Assembly: GCA_964409645.1 (NCBI GenBank)
Contig: CAYPEK010000179.1
Location: 1-5,022, forward strand
Direction of reading: 5' to 3'
Origin: CAYPEK01 sp964409645
GTDB taxonomy: Bacteria > UBP15 > UBA6099
DNA: 5,022 nucleotides
In this document: in pieces, positions 4,815-5,022 of the stretch
Layout: the number at the start of each line of letters is the position of its first letter
Numbering within the stretch: the first letter of the stretch is position 1
Notes under the pieces: generated by a model
Database searches by the model: none
What the model saw: the letters and a program-made list of their open reading frames with translations, nothing else
What the model was told of the DNA's origin: nothing
Program-made: the position numbers and the translations under genes

Positions 4815-4994
4815 CCCGGCGCGTGGTGCAGTGTCGGTCACGGGGTGGCAATTCCCCGGCAAAATGAAGTAAAATATATTTCGAGCAGGGTCATGGGGTC
4901 CTTGCAATTGAGTTGAACCTGATTACTATAAGAATAAATGGATTGCTCCTGTTAACTAATAAAGAACTCGAGACCTCTGAAAAAAATAGTTTTT
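4815..4994. other. Intergenic region upstream of the redox operon, no gene seen
   Basis: I find no credible reading frame here. A small inverted repeat, CGGGG (4841-4845) with CCCCG (4854-4858), is the only GC-rich structure. From about 4863 the sequence becomes A/T-rich. It may hold a promoter for a gene beyond the right edge, but no -35/-10 pair with good spacing stands out. Confidence 0.5.
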
Positions 4995-5022
4995 GAAAAT
5001 CAGATTAAAAAAATCGATTTTC
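4995..5022. repeat. A/T-rich hairpin at the right window edge
   Basis: GAAAATC (4995-5001) pairs with GATTTTC (5016-5022) and GATT (5003-5006) with AATC (5012-5015); A5002 is bulged and the loop is A5. On the minus strand a T7 run follows about 8 nt beyond the stem, so it could end transcription of a minus-strand gene lying to the right. Its GAAAA.../...TTTTC feet resemble hairpin A at 142-171. The window edge may cut the structure. Confidence 0.45.

Noticed and set aside
4382..4867. A 161-codon plus-strand frame across the redox operon
   Set aside because: It is antisense to two genes with complete cysteine motifs, and its serine-rich product matches nothing I know.
1..5022. CRISPR array, insertion sequence, integrase or phage genes
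   Set aside because: No regularly spaced direct repeats, no transposase or recombinase motifs, and no terminal inverted repeats flanking a gene were seen.

Overview
The window looks like ordinary bacterial chromosome from a Gram-negative-type anaerobe. The genes have moderately high GC with G/C-ending codons, and the spacers between them are A/T-rich and full of hairpins. One protein carries a classical signal peptide. The purine genes are the split PurL/PurQ type. A ferredoxin-thioredoxin-reductase-like protein fused to a rubredoxin domain, next to a small glutaredoxin, fits anaerobic lineages (for example some Deltaproteobacteria, Chlorobi or PVC-superphylum bacteria). I cannot fix the phylum from the sequence, and nothing here is clearly phage, plasmid or transposon.

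Layout, plus strand: the last 42 codons of what is probably purL (1-129); a 186-nt spacer holding three back-to-back inverted repeats (142-287); purQ (316-1122); a class I SAM-dependent methyltransferase 5 nt downstream (1128-1748); a START/SRPBCC-like protein resembling DUF2505 19 nt further on (1768-2271); then, after an A/T-rich 81-nt gap with a good ribosome binding site, a secreted calcineurin-type metallophosphoesterase (2353-3582). A 357-nt non-coding convergent region (3583-3939) follows, with a degenerate GAATA repeat, several hairpins and a likely terminator. Layout, minus strand: a glutaredoxin-like gene (4749-4468) and the FTR-rubredoxin fusion (4449-3940) form a two-gene operon, preceded by a convincing sigma-70-like promoter at 4787-4814. 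The right end (4815-5022) has no gene and finishes in an A/T hairpin cut by the window edge.

Two functional groups can be read. PurL and PurQ are the synthetase and glutaminase parts of FGAM synthase in purine synthesis; the next two genes are probably carried on the same transcript, but nothing ties them to purines. The minus-strand pair looks like a small thiol-redox module: the fusion protein has every cysteine expected for an FTR-type [4Fe-4S]/disulfide centre plus a rubredoxin iron site, and the glutaredoxin beside it is the natural candidate partner. I saw no defence system, CRISPR array or clearly new multi-gene machinery. The points most worth a second look are the FTR-rubredoxin/glutaredoxin pair and the three-hairpin element between purL and purQ.
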